Origin: Anticarsia gemmatalis
Taxonomy: Eukaryota > Arthropoda > Insecta > Lepidoptera > Erebidae
Direction of reading: 5' to 3'
Assembly (NCBI RefSeq): GCF_050436995.1
Contig: NC_134766.1
Span: 1,736,001-1,800,000 of the forward strand
Length of the DNA: 64,000 bases
The position numbers were made by a program, and so were the translations under genes. Shown piece by piece: positions 12,035 to 23,762 of the stretch (position 1 is the first letter of the stretch; each line of letters begins with the position of its first letter). The notes below the pieces were generated by a model that saw nothing but the letters and a program-made list of their open reading frames with translations, was not told the origin of the DNA and ran no database searches.

Positions 12035-12307
12035 TTATACACATATGTATATTTGTAAGTAAACAAATATAAGACAATATAACAAGTCACATCTAATCAG
12101 AGGTATTAAATCCACGAGCGTTTTCAACGGGCACCTAGCGACAGAACCGAATTCGCTCCAAATTTCGATTTCCGCCCGAACAAAATGTATTTCAACTTGA
12201 TCCGGTGTTGTAATTGGGTTTTTTCTAAGAAATTTCGCCAATACACGTCGCGTCGGTGCTGGCAATGCCTTTATTTGAGTGATAGTCGATTGCTCATTTG
12301 ATGACAT
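12035..12307 (-). CDS. Unrecognised 90-residue open frame
   Basis: The first 70 residues look protein-like: MSSNEQSTITQIKALPAP, then RRVLAKFLRKNPITTPDQ, then EIHFVRAEIEIWSEFG and ARCPLKTLVDLI. Its base composition is richer in GC than its neighbours. The last 20 residues become hydrophobic and AT-rich, suggesting that the original frame broke or was spliced away there. It could be the start of a retroelement gag-like ORF or a stray exon. I cannot assign a family, and no neighbour supports a function. Confidence 0.25.
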   Translation of the reverse strand: MSSNEQSTITQIKALPAPTRRVLAKFLRKNPITTPDQVEIHFVRAEIEIWSEFGSVARCPLKTLVDLIPLIRCDLLYCLIFVYLQIYICV

Positions 12308-12484
12308 AGAATTTATTGAGTGTTGTTTTAATTACATGTGTTCTTTATACTAGTGAATCAGTATCACGATTTCCTGCTCTTGGATATCAAGTGACAACGA
12401 ACTGTAGTTCCTATGGTACACCATAGGGGCGTTTACAGTTTTTCAATCATTATTTTCGATTCTTTACACACCAACTCTGTGTAC

Positions 12485-12600
12485 TGATGGGTATGAAATA
12501 AAACTACGTTACGCCATTTACAATGTTAGTCAAATAGGGGCCGAGCCTATACATATAATATCAGGCACGCTGCAATACTAACGGTCGAATAAACATCAGA
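12485..12600 (-). mobile_element. SINE type B tail, minus
   Basis: GCCATTTACAATGTTAGTCA and ATAGGGGCCGAGCCTATA are the reverse complement of the type B end. Similar tails are at 23610, 36520 and 61835. Confidence 0.5.
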
Positions 12601-12659
12601 AAAAGCCTAAAGTATTCTAATTTATTGTCGAAGTAAAAGTCAATATCAATTCCTTTAGG

Positions 12660-12775
12660 TCAATTATAACAGTAAGTCCCCAACCCGCAATTGGCCAACT
12701 TAGTGGACTTAAAGACCTAACCCCATATTATGGGAAAAGACCCTTGCACAGCAGTGGGAAATTAATGGATTAAAA
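12660..12775 (+). mobile_element. SINE type A, 3' part
   Basis: GGCCAACTTAGTGGACTTAA and AGACCCTTGCACAGCAGTGG. The head is absent. Confidence 0.7.
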
Positions 12776-13732
12776 TTAATTTATTTAATTATAATAGTGA
12801 CTAAATGTTAAAAAACATGAATGAACATATGTTTGCCCAGAACACGTGTCCCTCCCCAACTGAAATGAGCATCCTATACTAGCCCTAACTATAAAAAGAT
12901 GGCAACGTTGTGTGTCCCAACTATGTTGAGATAAAGTGAAAGAATGAAACTTTGTAATGGAGTGTGTCTAACTTTGTGGTGTGAGGTGTAGTGCTAGTGG
13001 GAGCGGGGCGGAGATGGGGCTGAAAATTAGAATTTTTTCTGATGAATAAATATTGGTTGAATATTTTTTTGTGTCTCGTCGGAAAACAGCTTGAAAACCG
13101 TATGGATAGTGTAGTTTTTTAATTAAAGGTCTTCTTAGCATATAGGTGTAACACAAAACTATATATAATTTAGGTAGCTGACCAACATGGCTCCAGTAAG
13201 TAAAATCCAAATAAATAAAAATAAACAATATTTATTCAACTATCTTTATTACAAATTTCAAGAAAATGGGTTAAACAGTTAACCCATCAAACCATGAGGG
13301 ACACACAAACTATCGCACATAATTTTCTACATAACAACAGAATGATGATTTCTAAATCAAAATGAAATAATAAATACTATGGCCGATTTCACTATTCATG
13401 AAGTACATTTAAAGTAGCCTATTTTAAATGCATGTCTAATAATAAGCCTAATAGATGCAATTTAGATGGTTATTTTCTTCCACTTTATATATCAGATTGT
13501 CTATCCAAAACTTGTCCATAAGCAGATAACTGTCACAGTTTCGTAACAAAACCGTGTCACATTGTAAACACCCACGAGAGTTGTAATTGTGAATCGATCG
13601 AACAACTCAATGGAAGCAAGATGAGAAAAGTTACTAAACTACATTGTGCGACTGTTCATTAAAACGTGTATTGACTGTGCGAGTTTATATGACGTTTTGG
13701 AGTCGGAGTTTATTTTAAGATTTATTTTTAAA

Positions 13733-13926
13733 TCTTTATATATATAATTCTTTTGTAAGTGTGTATGTCACTGAACTTCTCTTAAACGACTGTACCGATT
13801 TTGATGAATTTTTTTGTGTGTGTTCAAGGGGATCTGAGAATGGTTTAGATTCACAATTTCGTCCGCTGGACAATGTTTTTTTTTATTTAATTTTTAAGGC
13901 AAAACAACGTTTGCCGGGTCAGCTAG
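13733..13926 (+). mobile_element. Helitron, second family (H2), complete
   Basis: It starts TCTTTATATATATAATTC and ends TTGCCGGGTCAGCTAG, flanked by A and T. It is 194 bases. The inner part (ACTGTACCGATTTTGATGAA) differs from H1, but the 3' end is shared. No coding capacity. Confidence 0.85.
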
Positions 13927-14479
13927 TAATATATGTATATAATAATATGTAGTACAAACTTCTGTATGCGACTACTTCCGTTTGAAATGATTTCCCTGGG
14001 TTAAAAGTAACTAGACAACTGTTAAACTAATTACGCTCCAAATATGTCTTTCAACGGTAACACATACATATGTACATTTATTTTTTGGGAATATCTTTTC
14101 ATAGTTAAAAAAAAAATCAAACATAATATTACGAATGTTCTTTAATCGTGATTATTTTACGTTGAAGCTGAACTACGAGGTGGAACAAAAAAGTGTTATA
14201 TTATACAGTAGAATTTCTCTTTGACATTGCATGCAATTATTTTGTGTGAAGAACATAGGAAAAAATAAAGAAATTCCTAACCAAAAGACTGCCGTATTCG
14301 AGCCGAGAATCGAAACGACAATACACGGCAATCAAAGTGCAACAAGCGTTGTTTGTTCATGACGTTTGCACCCAACCGTCTACTACTACTCTCTCGTTCT
14401 GAGCGTGTACAGTAACCAACGAAATAATTTCTTGGGTAATAATAAAATGTTTTTTTTTTCAGTAATGACCTTAATGCTC

Positions 14480-14590
14480 GAGCTTATAATATAATTTATT
14501 TATTTATTAATTGGAAGACCAACAGCTAAGTACTAAATATAATAAACAATATATCTTAAAAACAGATGGCCAATTACAGGTCCTCGCTAT
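14480..14590 (-). repeat. Possible retrotransposon 3' end
   Basis: TTTATTTATTTATTAATTGG, AAGACCAACAGCTAAGTAC and GATGGCCAATTACAGGTC resemble the complement of a lepidopteran LINE 3' end with an (AAAT)n tail. Confidence 0.4.
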
Positions 14591-15046
14591 TAAGCAACAA
14601 TATTCTATATAATATTCTATTAATATAAAAAATCGTAACGATAACCAAACAGTAAGATATAATTATAATTATGATTGATTGTAGTATGGGCGATTTCTCG
14701 CAAATCCTACGGAATACATTTTAATGTAGTTTGAAGCCTACGATACATTTATGCATACGACTCTTTTTACTCAGGAAAATCTTTCCACGCGGATAAAGTT
14801 GCGCATATAAGCTAGTTATCTTTACAAATTGCAACTAATAACCATCTAGATCGTGACCATTTTACGTTCTATCAAAGAAAAAATCACAACAACCTTTGCC
14901 AAATACTGGACACGTAACCAAACTCTGGACCTGGTAGTATTTCTACCGAAATTGGAAAAACCTGACAGCCATTTTCCATACTCGGGAATCGAAACCTTTT
15001 AGGCTGATATTGTAAACAATAACGTCTAGACTTAAGTTATTATTAT

Positions 15047-15174
15047 TATTATCAGCCCATATTGCCACCGATCTCTGTCTAACGCTATTTCGTGCCAATC
15101 TTCAGCATGAGAGTCCAACTTATTATACCATCTCCTTTTTGGTTTACCGCGTTGTCGCTTTCTTACCCACATAT
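15047..15174 (-). pseudogene. Non-LTR retrotransposon ORF, C-terminal remnant (RTE-like)
   Basis: The minus frame reads WVRKRQRGKPKRRW, then about 14 residues, then IALDRDRWQYGL. This matches the end of the endonuclease/reverse-transcriptase ORF of RTE-type and related LINEs, where a basic R-G-R/K-P-K-R-R-W block is followed by W and then A-x-D-R-x-x-W. The remnant is about 40 codons and is bounded by an ATT/ATC run on the lower-coordinate side. There is no reverse-transcriptase core nearby, so it is a 5'-truncated dead copy. The clade is inferred from this pattern only. Confidence 0.7.
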
Positions 15175-15713
15175 TAGTCTAGGCAGTAAAAAATAATAAA
15201 AACAATAGATTGCTGGTGCACTAATAAGATCTAGCCCCTGCCTCATTTTGGAAGGAGACTGTTTTTAGAGCCTAGAGTTTTTTTTTGCAACTTTATAAAG
15301 CAGTAACCAAAATAAAAACTCCATTTATTTTCAATTTAAACTGTTGTCTGTACGGAAGCGGACATCAACTAAGGCTTCGTAATTGATTGGCGATCTCAAC
15401 GAACAGCCTTTTGTACGTAGATGACCCGTACCTGCCGTACGTGGGTATTTGAGCTACAACGTGGGTACAAATGCAACCAATGTTGACTGTGATTTCTCCC
15501 CAATTTGGTTTGTGTCAACCTGCATCTGTTTCGTAGAGGCAGTACAGAATAAATTTTAGTTCATGCAGGTTAGAACGAATAGTATGGATCATAACTTTTA
15601 AACTCTCGCGTTGCATGTTTAATGTATAATAGACCTGTCAGCCTGGGACCACGGCAAGTGCAACCTGCGCCGAAACGTTAGGCATGAATAGTACGGATGT
15701 TTGTTTCTGTTTC

Positions 15714-15952
15714 TCGTATGGTTAGTGGTCAACCTAGAGTCAAAGTTGCTCAAGCCGCCCGGAACTGAAATGGCTTCACGACTGTTATCTTGGTAGACAA
15801 CAGCCGGGACCGACTTTTTACGTGCCCTCCGAAGCACGGACACGCCCAGCTCAAATACCACTATGCAGTCACCCATCTATGGAATGACCGTGCCAACGGT
15901 TGCTTAACCCACACGTCATCTACCGACCGGTGAACGCAACTGGCTATAGTAC
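15714..15952 (+). repeat. Bipartite SINE-like repeat (family F), best copy
   Basis: GGTTAGTGGTCAACCTAGAG, GGGACCGACTTTTTACGTGC, CCACTATGCAGTCACCCATC, then ATCTACCGACCGGTGAACGC and CTGGCTATAG. Copies or pieces recur at 18393(-), 32345, 35530, 37826, 39395, 50058, 55195, 55515(-) and 56818. It has no ORF; the 85-residue minus frame inside it is incidental. Confidence 0.75.
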
Positions 15953-16016
15953 GGATAAAAACTGTTCTGAAGCTTTTTCTAGCAAATTTTCTGTGATTGT
16001 TGTCCCGTAGTGGCAT

Positions 16017-16208
16017 TTAAACGAGGCGTTTCTGTTCTTTAGGAGGCGCGTTAGAAGTCGCTTCCAGTTCCTCTGTTATCCATGATTCTCTGATAATAAG
16101 TTCATCAATGAACATTCTCTTGTCATCATTTTGCTTATAACTACGAATGTTATTCTCAAAGGTGTGGCCAAAGTTGTATGTAATACTTATCGTCGTATTT
16201 TTTATATT
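16017..16208 (-). pseudogene. Unrecognised coding-like remnant, about 63 codons
   Basis: The minus strand is open from just inside a TGA at 16211-16209 down to TAA at 16019-16017. The frame contains an unusually protein-like segment: YNFGHTFENNIRSY, then DDKRMFIDEL, IIRESWITEELEA and PPKEQKRLV. Acidic and basic residues alternate and low-complexity stretches are absent, unlike chance frames in this AT-rich DNA. The only ATG would give 33 residues. I see no good splice acceptor upstream, so it may be the tail of a transposase or other dead ORF. I do not recognise the family. Confidence 0.3.
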
Positions 16209-16644
16209 TCATTTAGTTTAAAATTAATTTTATAACAAAGATATTGAAAGAAGAGCCAAATAATATTGGTATATAATTTATTCATTGATATTATCATCAA
16301 GCTGATTGTTGATGACAATACAATTTTTCTCCCCGAACGTTATAAAATCAAAACCGTGAATCGTCGAAAAGTCACTTAACAAATCTATCAAAACAGCACT
16401 TAAATAAGCCAAAGCTGAAAAACGGTCTATAAAAGTCTTCTTGGTTGAACCATAGGCAAGTACTTATAGAGCGTTGGCCATAGACATAACAGAGAGAGAC
16501 GAGGCCGCAGGCGATTTCTTCCATCACCGGATACAATTAGACTAGCACGGTTTACTGTATGGGTAGTGGATTCGATGCCGGATTTAAGTGAATTGTGAAT
16601 GTTTACGTGAAATAAAATACAGTTTTAGAAAGACTTTGATATGT

Positions 16645-16912
16645 GATGGCTCTGTGGCGCGGCCGGTAGAGTAGTCGACCGCTGATTATGAGGTCTCTGG
16701 TTCGATCCCGGGACAGACAAAGTAGTATTGGTCGTTTCTAATTTATATTAGAATATTTCTCATTAGCAGCCCGGAGTATGGTAACGTGCCCGATAAATGG
16801 CAATAGGCTCGTCCGTCCTCGTCGTCTTTTACATGGAACTGGCAGTGTTAATGAGTAGATTAGATGAGTTAAACGTAAGATTTTCAGTAGATTTGTCCTT
16901 CACTCTCGTCAA
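16645..16912 (+). mobile_element. SINE type B, full length, tRNA-derived head
   Basis: GGCTCTGTGGCGCGGCCGGT, then TGGTTCGATCCCGGGACAG gives box B. The body has AGCCCGGAGTATGGTAACGT and GGCAATAGGCTC. This is the common lepidopteran plan of a tRNA-headed SINE. Other copies are at 520, 41694, 46631, 49792, 57315 and 58880. Confidence 0.85.
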
Positions 16913-17597
16913 AAGAAAATAACCGATTGATATGATTTGATCGTAAGATAATAATTTGAAGACTGTAGAAAGTAATCATTTACTTAAATTGTATAATGTA
17001 GGGGAAATTAATTGTGATGTTTATGAAAAAGTATTAGACTTTATAATTTGGGAGCCAAATATACCAGCTAGGTATCAGTTTAAAATGTAATCTTAGCAAG
17101 CTTTGGTATCGTATCGCATTTCACTCGAACCAAACACGTGTCGAATTACGTTTTAATTAAGTCTCTACCGTTTTCAAACAAGCAGATTACTGATTTTGTT
17201 GCTCTCAAATAATTAATTAAATTTGTAGGCATTAGGATAAATATAGAAGGAAAAAATTGATGCGAAATGCGCCTCATGTTTATTTTGCAGCTTTCAGAGT
17301 AATTTAAATTACGTAAAAATTACTGCATCTGTGCATCAGTATCGCGTTAGGATTTCAAGTTTAAATCCCTAGTAAAGTTAACAAAAACTAATCGTTAATC
17401 GGCTAAGCAATTATTGGTGATTGCCCGGAGTATATACGTTGAATCCAGTGACTGCTGTCCTGAAGCGGAGCCGTTGGTTTTACTCTTAGTCTCTTGGACT
17501 CACCAGGCACTGAAAATGATAGAATAGGAAATGTGTTTGTGTATTTTCACACTTGCCTACTAAATTAACCTGCCGCGCAGTTTCTTTCCTTTCCCTT

Positions 17598-17763
17598 TTT
17601 CAGATTCAACTCCCGCACTAAGAATTGCTCTTTTGTCGTACGGAGTTATACAAACATTCAAACAACGGGCACAACGGGCAGAACAGTTCTGTGTGGGAAT
17701 CGAACCTACGATGCATTAAGTAGTGTCGTAGTGACCACCTTAACTACTGCGCCACGAAGACCT
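17598..17763 (-). mobile_element. SINE type C, shortened
   Basis: CTCCCGCACTAAGAATTGCT and GAATCGAACCTACGATGC, ending ACTACTGCGCCACGAAG. The middle block is deleted. Confidence 0.75.
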
Positions 17764-17819
17764 TTGAAAATTGAAATTATACTTGCCACAATGATTAAAT
17801 TAAGACGACATAACTCTTT

Positions 17820-17885
17820 CTTAATGTCCTGCTAGCCGATATTCGCCTGCAGTGGCCAGTTTCATTATAACCGGCCAGCTAACTT
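17820..17885 (-). mobile_element. SINE type D, small fragment
   Basis: GCTAGCCGATATTCGCCTGC and CAGTTTCATTATAACCGGCC match the body start. Confidence 0.5.
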
Positions 17886-18392
17886 CGTTGGAGTCATAAG
17901 AAACAATATTACCAGCTGATAAAATATAAATAATTGTTTCTAAAAGTCGTCTCTTTGCTTTAGAACGCTTGAAGTACTTATTGTTTGTGTTTTAAAGAAA
18001 TTAAGCAAATATTTAAACTCAATAAGTCGGCTCTTAACGAAGGAAAACAAAATGGCGGAATCTTTGTTTTTCTTTCAAACAATTAAGGATTTATGGTGGA
18101 GAGAGGATTAAAATACCAGTTTTAATTACGAGGTGTGTAACAATAGAATTTAATTACATTGTTTATGGTATTTAAGACGGAAAATAATTTTATTTGTATT
18201 TATTGTACTAAAAATAACTAAGAATTTTAATGATTTTTAAAAATAGGCAAAGAAAAATATTTTCTGACTTGAGGTTAAGCAACAGCTCGAAGCCGCCGCG
18301 CTGCCATCCTATGGATGGGTTCACGATTCGAAAAGCAAGTTAAAAGTCTGCCTGGTTGTCAATTAAGATAATAGCCGTTGAGCCATGTCAAA

Positions 18393-18433
18393 GACATTTC
18401 GGGCGGCTTGAACAACTTTGACACTAGGTTGAC
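18393..18433 (-). repeat. Family F repeat, 5' piece in reverse
   Basis: ACATTTCGGGCGGCTTGAAC and TTTGACACTAGGTTGAC, cut off by the MITE at 18436. Confidence 0.65.
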
Positions 18434-18435
18434 TA

Positions 18436-18623
18436 CAGTAGCTCGATTCTCTACTACTATCGACTACCGACAACCGAACTGTCATCGAGAAATTTTGTAT
18501 GAAAATCTGATCAGCGCCTCTGACGGTCGTCGTAGGAAACATTTTGGCAGTACATTCTAAATGTCAAATGTCGATAGCTAGCCAGTTGTCGGTAGTCGAT
18601 AGTGGTAGAGAATCGAGGTACTG
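18436..18623. mobile_element. Foldback MITE family E, TA-flanked, best copy
   Basis: The ends CAGTAGCTCGATTCTCTACT and its complement extend as inverted repeats for about 40 bases, containing ACTATCGACTACCGACAAC. TA lies on each side (18434-18435 and 18624-18625). The middle is ATCAGCGCCTCTGACGG. At 188 bases it has a mariner/Tc1-like target. Other copies: 5053, 21590, 46203, and old pieces at 2797 and 23450. Confidence 0.8.
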
Positions 18624-18649
18624 TATGCGATACATTGTCTATAGGTACG

Positions 18650-20510
18650 ACACGTCAACCATCCGACAAAAAAACACTTTTATAAATAAATCAAACTTTC
18701 TAATTTATAGTACTTAGTAAGATATTATACCAGTATTGAAGCCGCGAACCGTAATGAAAGTTCCTCCACAATAATATTAGGTTACGTCGTTCGATCGACG
18801 ACCATTTTTCCTTTTGAGATCTTCTCAGGTACTTGTGATTGTTTGTTTCTTCAATACTTCGCAAAGAAAAATGCAGTTCGATTTATATCTTAAGAGGGTT
18901 TTTCTAATCTCAAACTATTAAGCTTACGCTTTTCATATCGAATATCATATTTATATGGCCATATACTGTGCAATTTAGATTGCTCCATGCTCTGGTTAGT
19001 CTTAATTATTACCAAAAGAACAGAACAGAAATCAAGTGTGATGTGATCAACTTGTATGTATTATTCACTTCTGCCTGCATTCTCGAGTAAAACAAGTATG
19101 AATTTAAAGAAGTTGGAAGTCTTTCCATTTTAATATTTCTTAACTATTTGGTTATCTTGCTCAACTCACTCCTTCACTTCTATTATACACCTACTTCTTC
19201 TTATCTCTGCATCACCCGTAGGTTGACTGGCAGAGAATGCCATTGGCATTAAGTCCGCCATTATACAACTTTTGTATATGAAGTTAATAAATAAATAAAT
19301 GAATAAGTTATATAAAAATCTAGACTCATCTTACACAAAATTTTACGTGAAAATACCTTTGCATTAGACCCCTAATTCGGTTGTTCACACAACCGGAACG
19401 AATTGGAATTATATGCATGAACGGACACGGCGAGACGAGAAAAAACAAGAATATTTTGAACAAGAACACAATATGTTTATTGGATTTTATTTATGTATAA
19501 GACTATTTCTGGCCGCGACTTCGATGTTATGGAACATTCTAAGAACAAGCCATCCAATGTGCTCATTAAGATGATTAATAATTTAAGTACTTATTACAGA
19601 CACACGTAAAGCCACGCCTTCTTTCCATAGGGGTAGGCAGAAACTAGAAAATGCTTATGTGGTTATTTGGATCAAAATAATATGAGCAGCTGCATAAGTT
19701 GGTAACAAACAGCCACACATTCATTAATTCAAACAAACTCGTATTTTAAATATTAAATTCAAACAAACTCGTATCTTCAATTAATATGAGTAGGGCTAGC
19801 TGAATATTTGAAAATAAAAGGAATTTCAGTTACCTACACAACTATTTTCTAACGAAATTGTTACCAAAGTAGGAAGAGAACAATTTTTAGTGCTACCATT
19901 TCATAGATCATACGTGGCCGCATTGTGGTATTTGAAGTCAATCGGTAACCCAGTATCAAAAGCTTTTGGCAACTATGACATTAGTTAAGCAATATTATGA
20001 AATTAATAAATAAATATTGAATGAAAATCTATGAGAAGATATGCGGGTAAAAGTAGCAAGGCGGATTAACAAGTGCACCTAATAAAGGTTTCTCAAGGTA
20101 TCCATAATTCACAGGTTCATTAGACGGGCGCGTTTTTGCCGGCACTCGCCTGCCGCCGAATGCTTTACGAGTTACAACGCCCGAACAAGGGAAGTAAACA
20201 TTTTATTACTCACCTATTACGTGTTGGTGAAAATCTTGATTTGTGATAGCAATTGTGATTCTTATAAAACAAGAGTGTTTAATAAATTGTATTCCTATGA
20301 TAAGATTTAACATATAAAAAAAATGTATGTATGGTGTTTTAGATGAACCAATAAATAAATAAACAGTGTTATAAAGTTAGATATCAGAATTATATGTTCT
20401 GATTTATTGGCGTATTACTTGCAGTTTGTAAGAAAAAAGATTATGAAAAAAAATTTAATCTGTCGCTGTTCCACGAGGTCATGGTCTTCTTAGGGGAAAT
20501 GCCCCAGCTC
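18650..20510. other. Intergenic
   Basis: Mostly AT-rich. One GC-rich spot at 20130-20190 (GGGCGCGTTTTTGCCGGCAC, GCCTGCCGCCGAATGC) has no frame. It could be regulatory. Confidence 0.4.
19729..19778. repeat. Direct repeat
   Basis: ATTCAAACAAACTCGTAT occurs twice about 29 bases apart. Confidence 0.7.
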
Positions 20511-20514
20511 CACT

Positions 20515-20665
20515 CTCATATTTCGTTATAGCCTACCTCAATAAATGGTCTATCCAAAACAAAAATATTCTTAAAATTTTAACTACTATGACTACGATAT
20601 ATAATTATGATACTAGTTCTTGACATAAGAGTGTTCAAACAAACAAACCAACCCTTCCCCTTTTA
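20515..20665 (-). mobile_element. Helitron H1 fragment
   Basis: ATAGCCTACCTCAATAAATGG and TTCAAACAAACAAACC match the middle and 5' head of H1 on the minus strand. Both ends are eroded. Confidence 0.6.
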
Positions 20666-20669
20666 ATGA

Positions 20670-20790
20670 TTGCGGAGTTTCAGCTACTGCGATCAGTTTC
20701 ATTGAAACTGGCCAACAGTAAAGGACTTATTTATAGTGTCTAAGTGACAATACTCAGGCACACTCTCAGTTCCTTAACTCTCATCACTGC
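20670..20790 (-). mobile_element. SINE type D, fragment
   Basis: GCGATCAGTTTCATTGAAAC and TCAGGCACACTCTCAGTTCC fit the body. Confidence 0.5.
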
Positions 20791-21324
20791 TATTGCGTTC
20801 TACCACTACACCGCTCATTCGTTTCACTTGTGTTTCACACAAACATTTTCCAAATATATTTGCAGCTAATAAATTCAATAATATTAGAAAGCACAGGTGT
20901 TTCTCGCAAATTGCTTTCTCTACACGTAATAAGCACCAAAAAGCCGGTGCTGCTAAGATTTCAACTCTTAAATTATTTTTACTACAACACCTGAATAATA
21001 CATTTTAATAATATCACAAAAATCAAAAGTTTTATTACATTTTTACAATCCGTTGTTAAGATTTCAATGAGATCTTATGCAGTGGCATTGCTTGTAAAAT
21101 TATACTGCTTTTCTTTAAGACTACGAAATGAAAGGTGTTTGGAAAATGTTGCAGATGTTTTATAGATTTCATTGTTATTAGGTTCTGAGCTTACAATTTT
21201 ATTTATTTCTTATTTGTACTCAATCTCAGCATTTTAAACTTATTAACACCTTATACCTGCCAAACAACGACTTTGAGCGACTTTCTTTGCCCGACGACTA
21301 GCGAAAGTTCTGTTCTTCCTTGTC

Positions 21325-21555
21325 TCAGAAGGCAGGTTTTATTGTGGGTCACTTTCAAAGATTTTTGACTGTTGTTAACTGTAATCAGAAGCTTAAAAAT
21401 CTGACAACCAGTCTCACTAAAGCGTATTATGTAATAACCCAGGTAACTGGGTTGTGGAGGTCAGATAGGCAGTCGCTCCATGTAAAATACTGGTATTCAG
21501 CTGCATCCGGTGACACTGGGAGCCGAATCCATCATAATTGGAAGAAAGGCTAAGC
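21325..21555 (-). repeat. Family F2 repeat, first part in reverse
   Basis: GATTTTTGACTGTTGTTAAC, TTGTGGAGGTCAGATAGGCA and GCTGCATCCGGTGACACTGG are the complement of 50058-50230. It accounts for the 77-residue frame here. Confidence 0.7.
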
Positions 21556-21589
21556 TGATAAAGCTTTCACTCTATTACAACAAGATATT

Positions 21590-21768
21590 CCTGTAGCGCA
21601 ACTCTAAACAGTCTCTACTGTCGGGTATCGAGAGTTTGACATTTTAAAATGTACTGCCAAAATAGTTCTTACGGAGCCCGCTAGAGGCGCTAAACAGATT
21701 TTCTCGCAAAAGTTCTCGATAGATTGCCGGTTTTCAGTAGTCGATAGTAGTAGAGAGTCGAGCTACTG
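21590..21768. mobile_element. MITE family E copy
   Basis: CTGTAGCGCAACTCTAAACA on the left and TAGAGAGTCGAGCTACTG on the right. The interior GCCCGCTAGAGGCGCT is inverted relative to 18436. Confidence 0.7.
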
Positions 21769-22199
21769 GCCTAAAGTTTAAACACAGCTTCAACTGGAGT
21801 ACAAATTCCCGGTACATAAGTGAGAGTCCCTGTAGAAATAAACACGCGACACGAGACAAAGTACAGACAATCAGCATCCGTAACGACGACACGTTTTAAT
21901 TTAAACGTCTGCAAATTCACACCAATCCCACTGATATATACGGATATTTTCTTCATAGCATTATTTTTTGAAAATACTAGCTTTTACCTGCGAATTTAGT
22001 CCCGTGGAAAGATTTCCTAAAATAAAACTATCATTGCACAAAATGGTCTTGCAAAATTCATTTGGTAGTTATTGTTTGATGGAGTAACGAACACACATAC
22101 ATTCCATAGATACATGGTCGGAAAAAAATAATGTCAATAGATTATGCAGCCAAACCCACGGAACAATCTGTTACTAAGAATTTTAATGTTACTTAGTGC

Positions 22200-22330
22200 A
22201 AATCAATTTTGAACGCAACGTTTCCCTGTATGTATGTATGTCTGTTATGCTTTTACGACTAAACATCTGAACCGATTAAAATGCAATTGGGCAGGGGCTC
22301 GTGAAAAAATATAGTATTTTATTCTGTCTC
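22200..22330 (+). mobile_element. Helitron H3 fragment
   Basis: GTATGTATGTATGTCTGTTA, then TTTTACGACTAAACATCTGA and ACCGATTAAAATGC match the H3 5' half in order. Confidence 0.5.
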
Positions 22331-22884
22331 TGCGAGTGTAACCAAAGGCATAAGTTAGTCAAAAATATTTTCAAAAAGTATGACAATAAAATAATTTATG
22401 GTGTCGTGTTTTTGCTGCGCGTATGAATGTTACAGGCGGGAGTCGGGCATTTCGCGAAATAACCGGACAATTTCAACACTGGCTGTAACGCTATACCTAC
22501 TACATGTTTTAACATGTCTACGTAATTCCAATTCATTTTGTATGTCTACTTTTTGGGGTCCGTAAGGAATTTTCTGCATACATTTTTCGGAATCAAGATA
22601 CCTGAATTTCAAAATAACTTGAATGCAATAAAATCTGAGATATACAAAAAACTACTTACTTGTAAATGTTATATTTTTTATAAACATTTACAAATAATGC
22701 ATTTCACGTGCATGCTCGAGGTCCGGCGCGGATAATCTAAAACTATAAACTAAAACCAGGACAGGAATAAAAGTAATGCAATCTGTTTCAAAACATTAAA
22801 TAAATCATTATAAAATACATGTATGCGTTAATCATTAAACAAAAACATTTTATACATTTTTAGGCTATAAGAAACTTTTGAACA

Positions 22885-23040
22885 CACATATTCTATTTCT
22901 CTATAGGAGTAGGCAGAGACCAAAAACACCAGGAACGATCCTTACAAACTTCCCTTGCCTCATTTACATCTATACATCTTGTCTTAAACTTTTTAACCTG
23001 ACTAATTTTTCTACTCCATGCTTCGCGGGCAAAGCCATCA
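22885..23040. repeat. Repeat 'GGTAGGCAGAGAC' copy
   Basis: TCTATAGGAGTAGGCAGAGA and CTTACAAACTTCCCTTGCCT. Confidence 0.55.
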
Positions 23041-23449
23041 GTCACACACAATAATTATATTATCAAACCTTACTAGTAGCCGTTTCACCATCGTATTTAT
23101 GGAAAACTCCACACCAAACCGACCAAAAATCCTCCCTACATAATTGAAACCTTATTTTTATGCTGAACCCACAACAGGATACATTTTAAATCATCCAATT
23201 TGGTCAGTAATCGTGTCTCTGTCCCCCGACATTGGTTGTATAGATTAAAGTCGTTGTGTTATAATGAATGAAGCTGGAACATTTCGAAGCTGCCGTGTAC
23301 TCTACAGGGATTAGACTCAAGTAGTGCTCAAATGAAATGAATAGAGATTGGGAGTGTTTTTACTGAAAACAACAGTTAGTGGTGAGAGGAATATTTGCTT
23401 ATTTGTTTTATTTTGTGTCTGTAGCATGAATTCCTTCACTCAGTACTAG

Positions 23450-23572
23450 CGAGTAACGTTACATTTAAAATTACTTCGAAAGAATAGTACTCACGAAACA
23501 CGCTAGGTGGTGTTGTTAGTTTTGCCTTAGCTCGATAGTTTTTAGATTTAGATAGTCGATAGTGGCAGGTGT
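23450..23572. mobile_element. MITE family E, old copy
   Basis: CACGCTAGGTGGTGTTGTTA and TAGATAGTCGATAGTGGCAG fit the middle and one arm of the family. Confidence 0.4.
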
Positions 23573-23689
23573 TTGCCCCTCAGAAGGTATGAGCAGATAG
23601 TCAAAACACTTATGTTCCGCCATTTACAATGTTAGACATCTATTAACAGTATTATAATAGAACTTTAGGAAACCTAAGTAATTCTGCTC

Positions 23690-23762
23690 TACCCTAAAAT
23701 CGAACCCAAAACCTTCAGTCCGCAGTCGTATGCACTACCTACCAACTAAGCTAAGAAAAAGG
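23690..23762 (-). mobile_element. SINE type B head, minus
   Basis: AAATCGAACCCAAAACCTTC and ACTACCTACCAACTAAGC resemble a tRNA-like head in reverse. Confidence 0.45.

Noticed and set aside
22430..22735. 60- and 65-residue frames on opposite strands
   Set aside because: They overlap antisense over mixed repeat-like DNA; neither has a motif.
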